Source: Heliophilum fasciatum (GTDB taxonomy: Bacteria; Bacillota; Desulfitobacteriia; Heliobacteriales; Heliobacteriaceae). From it: DNA of 64,000 nt. The first letter of the stretch is position 1. Each line of letters starts with the position of its first letter. Below the pieces are notes generated by a model. It did not search any database, was not told the origin of the DNA, and was given only the letters and a program-made list of their open reading frames with translations. Positions 35,414 through 43,459 of the stretch are shown one piece after another. A program made the position numbers and the translations under genes. The stretch covers positions 39,062 to 103,061 of the forward strand of contig NZ_SLXT01000011.1 in NCBI RefSeq assembly GCF_004341395.1, in the 5' to 3' direction.

Positions 35414-35923
35414 GTGGGGGCACTGTTCACTGATTTGCCGGTAGCGTCAATGATCCAAGCGGCCCGGGAAGCGCGGACGCAGGCCTACGCGCCCTATTCC
35501 CGTTGGCAGGTAGGTGCGGCCTTGCTCGGTTCATCCGGGCGAATTTATCCAGGCTGCAATGTGGAAAATGCTTCTTTTGGCTTGACGAACTGTGCTGAAC
35601 GAACGGCGTTGTTTTCGGCGGTGGCTCAAGGGGAACGGCAGTTTCGCTTGCTCGTGTTAACGTCGGATCAAGCGGCGCTGTTGACGCCTTGCGGTGCCTG
35701 TCGGCAAGTCCTGGCCGAGTTTGCCCCAACCATGCCCGTATTGATGGTCAATGATGCCGGTGAACAGCAGGTGATGACGGTGGCTGAACTGCTGCCGGGA
35801 GCCTTCGCTTTTACCGCGGCGGCAGGAAAAGAGGCAGAGACAGCGACTGAAAACGCAGCAGAGACAGCGAGTGAAAACGCAGCAAAGACGGCGACTGAAA
35901 AAGAAGCAGGGAAAGAAGTATGA
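35414..35923 (+). CDS. cdd: Cytidine deaminase with repetitive C-terminal extension
   Basis: Zinc enzyme converting cytidine and deoxycytidine to uridine forms. Active-site motifs CNVENASFGLTNCAERTALF and TPCGACRQ are intact. A C-terminal tail of about 30 residues, ETATENAAETASENAAKT and onward, is encoded by a 24-bp repeat and is absent from usual 130-residue enzymes. The start is unsure: GTG 35414 directly follows AGGAGGAG, so a start nearer 35423 or 35435 could be used. It belongs to the ybeY-dgkA-cdd-era operon. Confidence 0.9.
   Translation: MGALFTDLPVASMIQAAREARTQAYAPYSRWQVGAALLGSSGRIYPGCNVENASFGLTNCAERTALFSAVAQGERQFRLLVLTSDQAALLTPCGACRQVLAEFAPTMPVLMVNDAGEQQVMTVAELLPGAFAFTAAAGKEAETATENAAETASENAAKTATEKEAGKEV
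35835..35905. repeat. 24-bp in-frame repeat in the 3' end of cdd
   Basis: The unit gagacagcgactgaaaacgc plus agca occurs about two and a half times with few mismatches, giving Glu-Thr-Ala-Thr-Glu-Asn-Ala-Ala repeats. Confidence 0.8.
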
Positions 35924-35935
35924 GGTGAACCGGTT

Positions 35936-36967
35936 TTGACTGAAAAATTTCGTTTTGTCCGTCGTTATCAACGACCCAAAACAGTAAAACCCCAGATGAA
36001 GCCACCGGCGCCATCGGAACGGGCGGCGGCCCTTACCGGCAGCGGCACGGTGCCGATCGTCGCCCAAGGGCAGGAAAAACTATCGGGCTTTGTGGCCATC
36101 ATCGGTCGTCCCAATGTGGGCAAATCGACCTTGATGAATGGCTTGATCGGTAAAAAAGTCGCGATCATGTCGGATAAACCACAAACGACGCGCAACCGGA
36201 TCGTCGGCGTTTTGAATGATCAACGCGGGCAAGCGGTGTTTTTGGATACGCCGGGGATTCATAAGCCCAAGCATAAACTGGGCGAGATGATGGTGACGAC
36301 GGCCAAAAAGACGCTCAGCGAAGTGGATCTGGTGCTTTATGTTGTCGACGCTACAGCTGAGCCCGGCGGTGGCGAAGCTTTTATTGCCGGCTTGCTCAAA
36401 GACATCCAAACGCCGGTGTTTTTGATCGTCAACAAGATGGATCTTTTGACGCAGGAAGCGGCACTGGCCCGGATCGGCACATACAGCCAACTGCTGGCCT
36501 GGCAGGAAGTGGTACCCGTTTCGGCGCTCAAAAAGTCCAACCTGGATACCTTGAAGGATCTGATCTTTGGCCGCTTGGAACCAGGGCCGCTTTATTATCC
36601 GCCTGATGCTGTGACGGACCAGTCGGAAAAAGTATTGATCGCCGAGTTGATCCGTGAAAAGCTGCTCAAGGTGACCCGTGAGGAAGTGCCTCATTCGCTC
36701 GCCGTGGTGATTGAGCACTGGGAAGAACGTAAAAATGGCACGTTAGCCATGTTTGCAACGATTTTTACGGAACGGGACTCGCAAAAGGGAATTTTGATCG
36801 GCAAAGGCGGTCAACTGCTCAAACAGATCGGCCAGGAAGCGCGGTTGGAGATCGAAAAATTGCTTGGCACCCAAGTGTTTCTGCAGTTGTGGGTCAAAGT
36901 AAAAAAAGATTGGCGCCAGCGTCCCGATGTTCTACGCTCCTTTGGCTTTGATGATCATAAGGATTGA
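35936..36967 (+). CDS. era: GTPase Era
   Basis: Essential GTPase for 16S rRNA processing and 30S maturation. G1 GRPNVGKS at 57-64, G3 DTPGIHKPKH, G4 NKMD, and a C-terminal KH domain with ILIGKGGQLLKQIG are present. The TTG start at 35936 (after GAGGTGAACCGGT) gives a 50-residue basic, proline-containing N-terminal extension absent from the 300-residue Bacillus protein. The extension has no recognisable domain. Downstream are deoC and recO. Confidence 0.94.
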   Translation: MTEKFRFVRRYQRPKTVKPQMKPPAPSERAAALTGSGTVPIVAQGQEKLSGFVAIIGRPNVGKSTLMNGLIGKKVAIMSDKPQTTRNRIVGVLNDQRGQAVFLDTPGIHKPKHKLGEMMVTTAKKTLSEVDLVLYVVDATAEPGGGEAFIAGLLKDIQTPVFLIVNKMDLLTQEAALARIGTYSQLLAWQEVVPVSALKKSNLDTLKDLIFGRLEPGPLYYPPDAVTDQSEKVLIAELIREKLLKVTREEVPHSLAVVIEHWEERKNGTLAMFATIFTERDSQKGILIGKGGQLLKQIGQEARLEIEKLLGTQVFLQLWVKVKKDWRQRPDVLRSFGFDDHKD

Positions 36968-36999
36968 GCAGTGTCTCCAAGGATTAAGCGGTGTCCAAA
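36960..36999. repeat. 20-bp imperfect tandem repeat after era
   Basis: aggattgagcagtgtctcca (36960-36979) and aggattaagcggtgtccaaa (36980-36999), four mismatches. It spans the era stop codon and the spacer before deoC. Confidence 0.65.
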
Positions 37000-37028
37000 G
37001 GGATGGAGAAAGGAGCGACAGGTTACCG

Positions 37029-37694
37029 ATGGAATTATGGACCAAAGAAAAAGTCGCCCAAATGATCGATCATACCTTATTAAAGCCGGAAGCGACGGAA
37101 GGGCAGATCGTGGACCTTTGCCGGGACGCTTGTGCCTATAAAGTGGCCGCCGTTTGTATCCATCCGATTTGGGTCAGTACGGCGGCATCGCTACTTACCG
37201 GTTCCGGTATCAAGGTAGCTACGGTCATCGGTTTTCCTACCGGCGCCACCCGCGTCAAAGCGCTGGAAGCGCGCGATGCCTTGCAAGCCGGTGCGCAGGA
37301 ACTGGATATGGTCATGCAAGTGGGCTGGGCCAAGATGGGCCGCTGGGCCGATGTGGAAGCCGATATTCGCGCTGTCGTGGAAGAAGCGAAGCAAGTTCCG
37401 CAGAGCGTGGTGAAAGTGATTCTGGAGACGGCCTTATTGACTGATGAGGAAATCGTCGAAGCGTGCCGGTGCGCGGTGGCCGCCGGTGCCCACTTTGTCA
37501 AGACCTCTACCGGTTTTGGACCGTCCGGCGCCACGGCCCATCATGTGGCGCTGATGCGTCAAACGGTGGGTGCCGACGCACAGGTCAAAGCTTCCGGCGG
37601 GATTCGCACGGCCGCTGACGCTTTGGCGATGCTGCAAGCCGGCGCTACCCGGATCGGCACAAGCGCTACGGGAACGATTTTGGCTGGCTTTTAA
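37029..37694 (+). CDS. deoC: Deoxyribose-phosphate aldolase DeoC
   Basis: Class I aldolase splitting 2-deoxyribose 5-phosphate to acetaldehyde and glyceraldehyde 3-phosphate. The Schiff-base Lys is Lys158 in FVKTSTGFGPSGAT, with VIGFPTGA and ASGGIRTAADAL also present. 221 residues. ATG 37029 is 14 bases after AAAGGAG, a rather long spacing. Its neighbour cdd also handles nucleosides. The recO start codon follows its stop with no gap. Confidence 0.94.
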   Translation: MELWTKEKVAQMIDHTLLKPEATEGQIVDLCRDACAYKVAAVCIHPIWVSTAASLLTGSGIKVATVIGFPTGATRVKALEARDALQAGAQELDMVMQVGWAKMGRWADVEADIRAVVEEAKQVPQSVVKVILETALLTDEEIVEACRCAVAAGAHFVKTSTGFGPSGATAHHVALMRQTVGADAQVKASGGIRTAADALAMLQAGATRIGTSATGTILAGF

Positions 37695-38480
37695 ATGCGC
37701 GCCGAACAACGAACCTACCGGGCCGAAGGATTGATTCTACGCAGCCGCGAATACAGTGAAGCCGATCATCTCCTGACGATCTTGACGCGGGAACGCGGTA
37801 AAATCGGCGCCATCGCCAAGGGGGTACGTAAGCCCTCGAGCCGCTTACGGGCGGGAACGCAAGTGTTGACCCACAGCCAACTGCTGCTGAGCACCGGACG
37901 CAACTTGCATGTAGTGACGCAGGCGGAGCCGGTGGAACTTTTTCAAGGCATGCAGGGACAGTTCGATCGCTACGCCTATGCGTCCTACATGGCCGAACTG
38001 GTCGATCGTTTCACCATGGAACAGGGCGGTAGCGACTTGTTTGTCTTGCTGTTGACCTGCTGGCACCTCCTGACCGGATACCGACCGGCGTTGGTGGCGC
38101 GGCTCTTTGAACTGCGGCTGCTCTTGCACCTCGGTTATGCGCCTGATCTGGCGGCTTGTGGCCATTGCGGGCGTCCACTGCAGCGGGAAACCGGCGTCGA
38201 TGAAGTTTGGTTTTCCCGGGACCATGCCGGTCTTCTGGGCCGCTGTTGTGCCGCCGGCCTGCCGGGCCGGGAACGGATGATGGAGAACACCTGGTCTTTT
38301 TTACGCTACTTGGCAACCATGGATCCCCGCGATGTAGGCCGGTTGCGCGTCGGTGCTGCCGTAATGGCGCAAGCGACGGCCTTTTTGCAAGGGGCGATTC
38401 GTTTTCGTTTGGAAGGAACACTGCGTTCTTGGGCGGTGCTTGATGCTCTTTGTTTGGTTGACAGCAACGAGGAAAACTGA
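37695..38480 (+). CDS. recO: DNA repair protein RecO
   Basis: Recombination mediator that loads RecA with RecR. The OB-fold N-terminus reads TYRAEGLILRSREYSEADHLL and GKIGAIAKGVRKPSSRL. The central helical part contains a possible Cys cluster CGHCGRP and CC. 261 residues. ATG 37695 abuts the deoC stop, so it is translated by coupling. The promoter for the following T-box transcript lies in its last codons. Confidence 0.93.
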   Translation: MRAEQRTYRAEGLILRSREYSEADHLLTILTRERGKIGAIAKGVRKPSSRLRAGTQVLTHSQLLLSTGRNLHVVTQAEPVELFQGMQGQFDRYAYASYMAELVDRFTMEQGGSDLFVLLLTCWHLLTGYRPALVARLFELRLLLHLGYAPDLAACGHCGRPLQRETGVDEVWFSRDHAGLLGRCCAAGLPGRERMMENTWSFLRYLATMDPRDVGRLRVGAAVMAQATAFLQGAIRFRLEGTLRSWAVLDALCLVDSNEEN

Positions 38481-38486
38481 TACATT
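38458..38486 (+). promoter_or_regulatory. Promoter of the glyQS T-box transcript
   Basis: TTGACA (38458-38463), 17 bases, TACATT (38481-38486). The -35 box is inside the 3' end of recO. Start of transcription would be near 38493, at the head of the T-box leader. Confidence 0.8.
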
Positions 38487-38492
38487 TTCACA

Positions 38493-38745
38493 TGATGCCG
38501 GCGATGTGCGTTGAAGGAAAAAAGTACGCTTGGGGCCAAGTCAGCGATCCGGGAAGTGGTGAGAGCCCGGTCTTGGGAAGGCAAGCGGAAAGGCATTCCG
38601 GAGCCAGGGGAAGAAAGCACGACTGTGCCAGTAAAGCCCTATCGTCGAATGAAGGTGGGCCATCTCGGTGGCCAAACAGGGTGGAACCGCGGGAAAGCAA
38701 ACTCCCGTCCCTGGTCATAGACCAGGGGCAGGAGTTTTTTTATTG
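38493..38745 (+). promoter_or_regulatory. Glycine T-box riboswitch upstream of glyQS
   Basis: The universal T-box sequence AGGGTGGAACCGCG lies at 38679-38692. Upstream is a Stem I with GGTGAGAGCC near 38561-38570 and a likely specifier GGC at 38592-38594 (gaaaGGCattccggagc), a glycine codon. A terminator closes the leader. Uncharged tRNA-Gly would stabilise the antiterminator and turn on the glycyl-tRNA synthetase genes. The specifier position is my reading and would need a covariance model to confirm. Confidence 0.93.
38698..38743 (+). terminator. Terminator of the glyQS T-box
   Basis: Stem aaactcccgtccctggtc / gaccaggggcaggagttt with a T7 tail; the T-box sequence upstream can pair with its 5' side as antiterminator. 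Confidence 0.9.
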
Positions 38746-38816
38746 GGTTCCTGGTGCTGGAGGTTATAGTGATTTGGGAAGCTCTTGATGGGTAAGAAGA
38801 AGAAGGAGGATCGGTT

Positions 38817-39731
38817 ATGACTTTTCAAGAAATGATCTTGTGCCTGAACCAGTTTTGGGGTGAGCAAGGGTGCATCATTCAGCAGCCTTATGACGTGGAA
38901 AAAGGCGCTGGTACGATGAACCCGGCCACGTTTTTGCGTGCCCTCGGTCCGGAACCGTGGAATGTGGCTTATGTAGAGCCGTCGCGCCGTCCCACCGACG
39001 GTCGCTACGGTGAAAACCCCAACCGGCTGCAGCATTACTATCAATATCAAGTGATCTTAAAGCCCTCGCCCAGCGATGTGATCGATATGTACTTAGACAG
39101 CCTGCGCCGACTGGGCATTGACCCGTTGAAACATGATATTCGCTTTGTGGAAGACAACTGGGAATCGCCCACCTTGGGTGCTTGGGGCCTGGGCTGGGAA
39201 GTCTGGCTGGATGGCATGGAAGTGACGCAGTTTACCTATTTCCAACAGTGCGGCGGTATTGACTGCAAACCGGTTTGCGCTGAAATTACCTACGGTATCG
39301 AGCGCTTGGCCATGTTTATCCAACAAGTGGACTCGGTCTATGATATTGAGTGGGTCAAAGGCGTTTCCTACGGCGATGTTCACCACCAAGGCGAAGTGGA
39401 TTACTCGCACTACAACTTTACCGTCGCCAATACGGACATGCTTTTTCAACTGTTTGACCTTTATGAAAAAGAAGCGCTACAGGTCGTGGAAAAAGGCCTG
39501 GTGCAGCCGGCCTATGATTATGTCTTGAAATGTTCTCATACCTTTAACTTGCTTGATGCGCGCGGCGCCATTTCGGTGACGGAACGGACCGGCTTTATCC
39601 AGCGGGTTCGTAACCTGGCCCGGGCTTGTGCGCAAGGGTATGTGCAGCAGCGGGCCAAGTTAAACTATCCGCTGATCAAAGATCAGGCACTGCGCAAACA
39701 GTTGGGCCTCGATCTACCGGCGGCAGAGTGA
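38817..39731 (+). CDS. glyQ: Glycyl-tRNA synthetase alpha subunit
   Basis: Catalytic subunit of the bacterial alpha2-beta2 glycyl-tRNA synthetase. It begins [20 protein letters not shown] and contains [20 protein letters not shown] and [20 protein letters not shown]. 304 residues. ATG 38817 follows GGAGG. It is under T-box control and forms an operon with glyS. Confidence 0.97.
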   Translation: MTFQEMILCLNQFWGEQGCIIQQPYDVEKGAGTMNPATFLRALGPEPWNVAYVEPSRRPTDGRYGENPNRLQHYYQYQVILKPSPSDVIDMYLDSLRRLGIDPLKHDIRFVEDNWESPTLGAWGLGWEVWLDGMEVTQFTYFQQCGGIDCKPVCAEITYGIERLAMFIQQVDSVYDIEWVKGVSYGDVHHQGEVDYSHYNFTVANTDMLFQLFDLYEKEALQVVEKGLVQPAYDYVLKCSHTFNLLDARGAISVTERTGFIQRVRNLARACAQGYVQQRAKLNYPLIKDQALRKQLGLDLPAAE

Positions 39732-39765
39732 AGATAAGCTGATTTGGCTGAAGGAGGATATGATT

Positions 39766-41841
39766 GTGGCAGTTCGTGATCTGCTTTTAGAGATTGGTTT
39801 AGAGGAAATGCCTGCGAAATTTATGCCGCCGGCACTGGCGCAACTGCGGGAATTGGCGGAAAAAGGCTTGCAATCTGCGCGGTTAACTTATGGCAAGGTT
39901 GAAGTGTTTGGGACTCCGCGTCGCCTGGCTATCCGCGTCGCTGATGTGGCGGAGATGCAAGCCGATGTGATCGTTGAGGCCAAAGGCCCGGCCAAAAAAG
40001 TTGCTTTTGATGGGCAAGGACAGCCGACGAAAGCCGCCTTGGGCTTTGCCCGCTCCCAAGGTGTGGACGTAGCCGACTTGACGGAACGGGAAATCGGTGG
40101 AGTTCCTTACTTGTATGCTTGCCGGACCGAAAAAGGCGGTCCTGCCGGGGCCGTGCTGACCTCCCTGCTTGCGTCCTGGATTCATGGGTTGACTTTCCCG
40201 AAGCCGATGCGCTGGGGTTGGGGCGAGATGCGTTTTGCCCGGCCGATTCGCTGGCTCGTCGCTTTGTTTGGCGCTGAAGTATTGCCTTTGACCTTGGAAG
40301 GTGTAACGGCCGGTAACAAGACCTTTGGCCACCGCTTTTTATCAGGTGCGCCGGTGGAAATTGCCGAGCCCACATGTTATGAAGAGGTGTTGGCGTCGGT
40401 CTATGTGATCGCCGCGCCGGAAAAACGGCAAGCGATGATCTGGTCGCAGATGCAAGAGTTGGCTGCTTCTGTCGGCGGACAGGTGGCGGAAGACGCCGAT
40501 CTGTTGCAAGAGATCACTTATATTCTGGAGTACCCCACAGCGCTGCTGGGACAAGTGGATGGGTCCTTCATGCATTTGCCGGAACCGGTTTTGATTACGC
40601 CGATGAAAGAGCACCAGCGTTATTTTCCGGTCTACAACAGCGAAGGCCGCTTGATGGATCGTTTTATCGCTGTGCGTAACGGTACAGCGGACCACTTGGC
40701 TACCGTTCAGGCCGGCAATGAAAAAGTGCTGCGTGCTCGTCTTGCTGACGCTGCCTTTTTCTACGCGGAAGATCAAAAAGTTCGACTGGCTGACCGCAAA
40801 CCCAAACTGGGCAAAATCGTTTTCCAAGAAACGCTCGGTACGGTGGAAGCACGGGTGGAACGGGAATGCCGTTTGACGACCTTTCTGGCGGAGCAATTGC
40901 AAGTGGCACCGGAAGTGCAAGCACGGGCTGGTCGCGCCGCTTTCTTGGCCAAAACCGATCTGGTCACCCACATGGTCTACGAATTCCCGGAACTGCAAGG
41001 GATTATGGGGGAACGCTACGCCCTTTTAGAAGGCGAAGATGCCGTCGTCGCTCAGGCGATTCGCGAACATTATCAGCCGCGCTTTGCCGGTGATGCCGTA
41101 CCGTCCACGATGGAAGGCACCCTTGTTGCGCTGGCGGACAAGCTCGATGCGATCGTCGGCAGCTTTGCGATCGGCATTATTCCTACGGGATCGCAAGACC
41201 CCTATGCGCTGCGCCGGCAAGCCTTGGGGATTTGTCAAATCTTGATCCAGCAACAATTGCCCCTTTCCTTGTCTGCAGCGATTGCCAAAGCCTACGAGCT
41301 TTATGCCGATGCCATTACCTTAAAGCGTACGGCAGCGGAAGTGCAAGCTGATCTTGCGGACTTTTTCCAGCAGCGGTTGCGCTTTTTATTGACGGAAAAA
41401 GGTGTACGCTATGATGTGATCGATGCAGTTTTGGCCTCCGGTGCCGATGTACCGACCGATGTTGTTGCTCGCGCAGAAGCACTGACCGGATTCCGCCAGG
41501 CACCGGCTTTTGCTGCCTTAACGGCCGCTTATACCCGGGCGGCGAATTTGGTGAAAAAAGGCGGCAGCGGCGAAGTCAATGTTGCTTGCTTCCAGGAGTC
41601 TGTCGAAGGGAATCTCTGGTCTGCAGTGCAAAAAGCCCAAGCCGCTGTGGCGGCGGCCGGTCAGGACTATAGTGCTGCCTTGAGAGCGATCGCCGAAGTT
41701 CGCCCGGCTGTAGATGCCTTTTTTGATGGTGTCATGGTGATGGCCGAAGATGCGACGATTCGTCAAAATCGCCTGGCTTTACTTGGTGCTGTTGTTGGAC
41801 TTACTGGCGGTATTGCCGATTTAAGTAAAATAGTTGAATAA
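39766..41841 (+). CDS. glyS: Glycyl-tRNA synthetase beta subunit
   Basis: tRNA-binding subunit of the two-chain enzyme. The start LLLEIGLEEMPAKFM, the KPMRWG and RPIRWLVALFG segments, and the C-terminal anticodon-binding-like region are typical. 691 residues. I place the start at GTG 39766, eight bases after GGAGG; an ATG two codons upstream is too close to that sequence. It is separated from glyQ by about 35 bases. Confidence 0.96.
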   Translation: MAVRDLLLEIGLEEMPAKFMPPALAQLRELAEKGLQSARLTYGKVEVFGTPRRLAIRVADVAEMQADVIVEAKGPAKKVAFDGQGQPTKAALGFARSQGVDVADLTEREIGGVPYLYACRTEKGGPAGAVLTSLLASWIHGLTFPKPMRWGWGEMRFARPIRWLVALFGAEVLPLTLEGVTAGNKTFGHRFLSGAPVEIAEPTCYEEVLASVYVIAAPEKRQAMIWSQMQELAASVGGQVAEDADLLQEITYILEYPTALLGQVDGSFMHLPEPVLITPMKEHQRYFPVYNSEGRLMDRFIAVRNGTADHLATVQAGNEKVLRARLADAAFFYAEDQKVRLADRKPKLGKIVFQETLGTVEARVERECRLTTFLAEQLQVAPEVQARAGRAAFLAKTDLVTHMVYEFPELQGIMGERYALLEGEDAVVAQAIREHYQPRFAGDAVPSTMEGTLVALADKLDAIVGSFAIGIIPTGSQDPYALRRQALGICQILIQQQLPLSLSAAIAKAYELYADAITLKRTAAEVQADLADFFQQRLRFLLTEKGVRYDVIDAVLASGADVPTDVVARAEALTGFRQAPAFAALTAAYTRAANLVKKGGSGEVNVACFQESVEGNLWSAVQKAQAAVAAAGQDYSAALRAIAEVRPAVDAFFDGVMVMAEDATIRQNRLALLGAVVGLTGGIADLSKIVE

Positions 41842-41973
41842 CTTGTCGTTAACATTAATTTTTTATTTTGAATAATCAGCAGGAATAATCGAATGGATAT
41901 AGTATACATTTATTGTGGTCGAAAACGTATTTAGTATGGCATAATCAAAGTAGCGTAACGCTATACTGGTAGG

Positions 41974-42636
41974 GTGGTGACAATTATCGAATTGACGGAT
42001 CGTCAGATGAAGATAGTGCAGATCGTCAAGGAACGAGGACCGATCACCGGAGAGCAAATCGCTGACATACTCAACCTGACCCGCGCTACATTGCGTCCGG
42101 ATCTGGCCATATTAACGATGTCCGGGATTTTGGAAGCTCGTCCTCGAGTGGGGTACTATTTCAATCGACGATCTGCGAATACGCTGGTGTCACGTGCAAT
42201 TGCCAAAATCCGGGTAAAAGACATCAAATCACTTCCCGTGATGATCCGAGAATCGCTCAGCGTCTATGATGCGGTGGTGACGATGTTCACCGAGGATGTG
42301 GGATCGCTCATTGTGACAAACGAAGACGGCTATCTGGCAGGAATTGTATCGCGCAAGGATTTGCTGAAGATGGCCATCGCAGGCGGCGACTTGCAGAAGA
42401 TGCCTGTTGGGATGATCATGACGCGCATGCCCAATATCATCACCGTAACCCAGGAAGACACGATTCACATTGCAGCGCAGCGCCTACTTAACCATCAAAT
42501 TGATGCGCTTCCTGTCGTTCGAACCTATATCATGCCCAATGGGGACGAGCGCCTTGAGGTTATCGGCCGGATCACCAAGACCAATATCGCACGATTGTTT
42601 GTGGAGCTAGGCGAAGGAGGTATGGACCATACGTAG
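41974..42636 (+). CDS. CcpN-like transcriptional repressor with CBS domains
   Basis: 220-residue regulator with an N-terminal HTH ([23 protein letters not shown] split across about 22-44) and two CBS domains that bind nucleotides. Bacillus CcpN represses gluconeogenic genes and senses ATP/ADP. Here it precedes ppsR and ppdK, the enzyme pair that interconverts pyruvate and phosphoenolpyruvate, so I infer control of this flux. The start is GTG 41974 or 41977 after a weak ribosome binding site. A short palindrome tagcgtaacgcta at 41951-41963 lies just upstream and could be its operator. Confidence 0.88.
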   Translation: MVTIIELTDRQMKIVQIVKERGPITGEQIADILNLTRATLRPDLAILTMSGILEARPRVGYYFNRRSANTLVSRAIAKIRVKDIKSLPVMIRESLSVYDAVVTMFTEDVGSLIVTNEDGYLAGIVSRKDLLKMAIAGGDLQKMPVGMIMTRMPNIITVTQEDTIHIAAQRLLNHQIDALPVVRTYIMPNGDERLEVIGRITKTNIARLFVELGEGGMDHT

Positions 42637-43459
42637 CACCAATGGGCTCCGACCGATTGTCTATGTGGTTTCCGACTCCATCGGCGAAACAGCCGAATTT
42701 GTAGCACGTGCGGCTGCCAGTCAATTTGACGGCAATGGCGTGGAGATCAAGCGGGTTCCCTATGTGTCTGAAGAACAGCAATTGGTCAATATTGTCGAGG
42801 AAGCAAGTGAGAAAACAGCCGTCATCGCCCATACCTTAGTTGTCAATGAATTACGGGAGGCACTGATGCGGTTGGCTCGCGAAAAAGCGATCCCCACAGT
42901 GGATATTCTCGGTCCGATGATTCAAGGGATCGAGCTTGTGACCCTACGTGAACCTGTACGCAAGCCCGGTCTGCTCCACCAACTCGACGAGCAGTATTTC
43001 CGTAAGGTCGAAGCGATCGAATTTGCTGTTAAGTATGATGATGGAAAAGATCCCCGCGGAATTTTGCATGGCGATGTGGTGCTTGTTGGCATCTCGCGCA
43101 CATCCAAAACACCGGTTTGCATGTATTTGGCCCACAAGCGGATCAAGGCATCGAATGTTCCCTTGGTACCGGAAGTACCGCCACCGGAAGAATTATTTCA
43201 ACTGCCACGCCGTAAGATCATTGGTCTTACGATTTCGCCACGCATACTCAATGGAATCCGCAGTGAGCGCTTAAAGACACTGGGCCTGGTAGGCACTGCT
43301 GATTATGCCAGCATGGAGCGAATTCTCCGTGAACTGGATTATGCCGAATCGATCATGCGCCGTCTTGGCTGCCCGATTATCGATGTCAGTAACAAAGCTG
43401 TAGAAGAAACTGCAGCAAAAGTATTAGAGATATATTTCAGGGGGGAACGGAATGTCTAA
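42629..43459 (+). CDS. ppsR: Pyruvate, phosphate dikinase regulatory protein
   Basis: Bifunctional ADP-dependent kinase and phosphorylase that turns PPDK off and on by phosphorylating an active-site Thr. The family core [17 protein letters not shown] and the P-loop-like GISRTSKTP are present. The N-terminus is odd: the first in-frame ATG/GTG/TTG is GTG 42665, which falls inside the conserved YVVSDS strand. An ATA at 42629 lies 8 bases after a perfect AAGGAGG and would restore the missing beta strand. I annotate from ATA 42629; ATT 42656 is another option. The 3' end overlaps ppdK. Confidence 0.85.
   Translation: MRSTNGLRPIVYVVSDSIGETAEFVARAAASQFDGNGVEIKRVPYVSEEQQLVNIVEEASEKTAVIAHTLVVNELREALMRLAREKAIPTVDILGPMIQGIELVTLREPVRKPGLLHQLDEQYFRKVEAIEFAVKYDDGKDPRGILHGDVVLVGISRTSKTPVCMYLAHKRIKASNVPLVPEVPPPEELFQLPRRKIIGLTISPRILNGIRSERLKTLGLVGTADYASMERILRELDYAESIMRRLGCPIIDVSNKAVEETAAKVLEIYFRGERNV

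Noticed and set aside
41885..41963. CcpN-type operator sites upstream of the CBS-domain regulator
   Set aside because: A short palindrome and a ATAGTATAC stretch are present, but neither is a clear match to a known binding consensus, so I list them only as possible.
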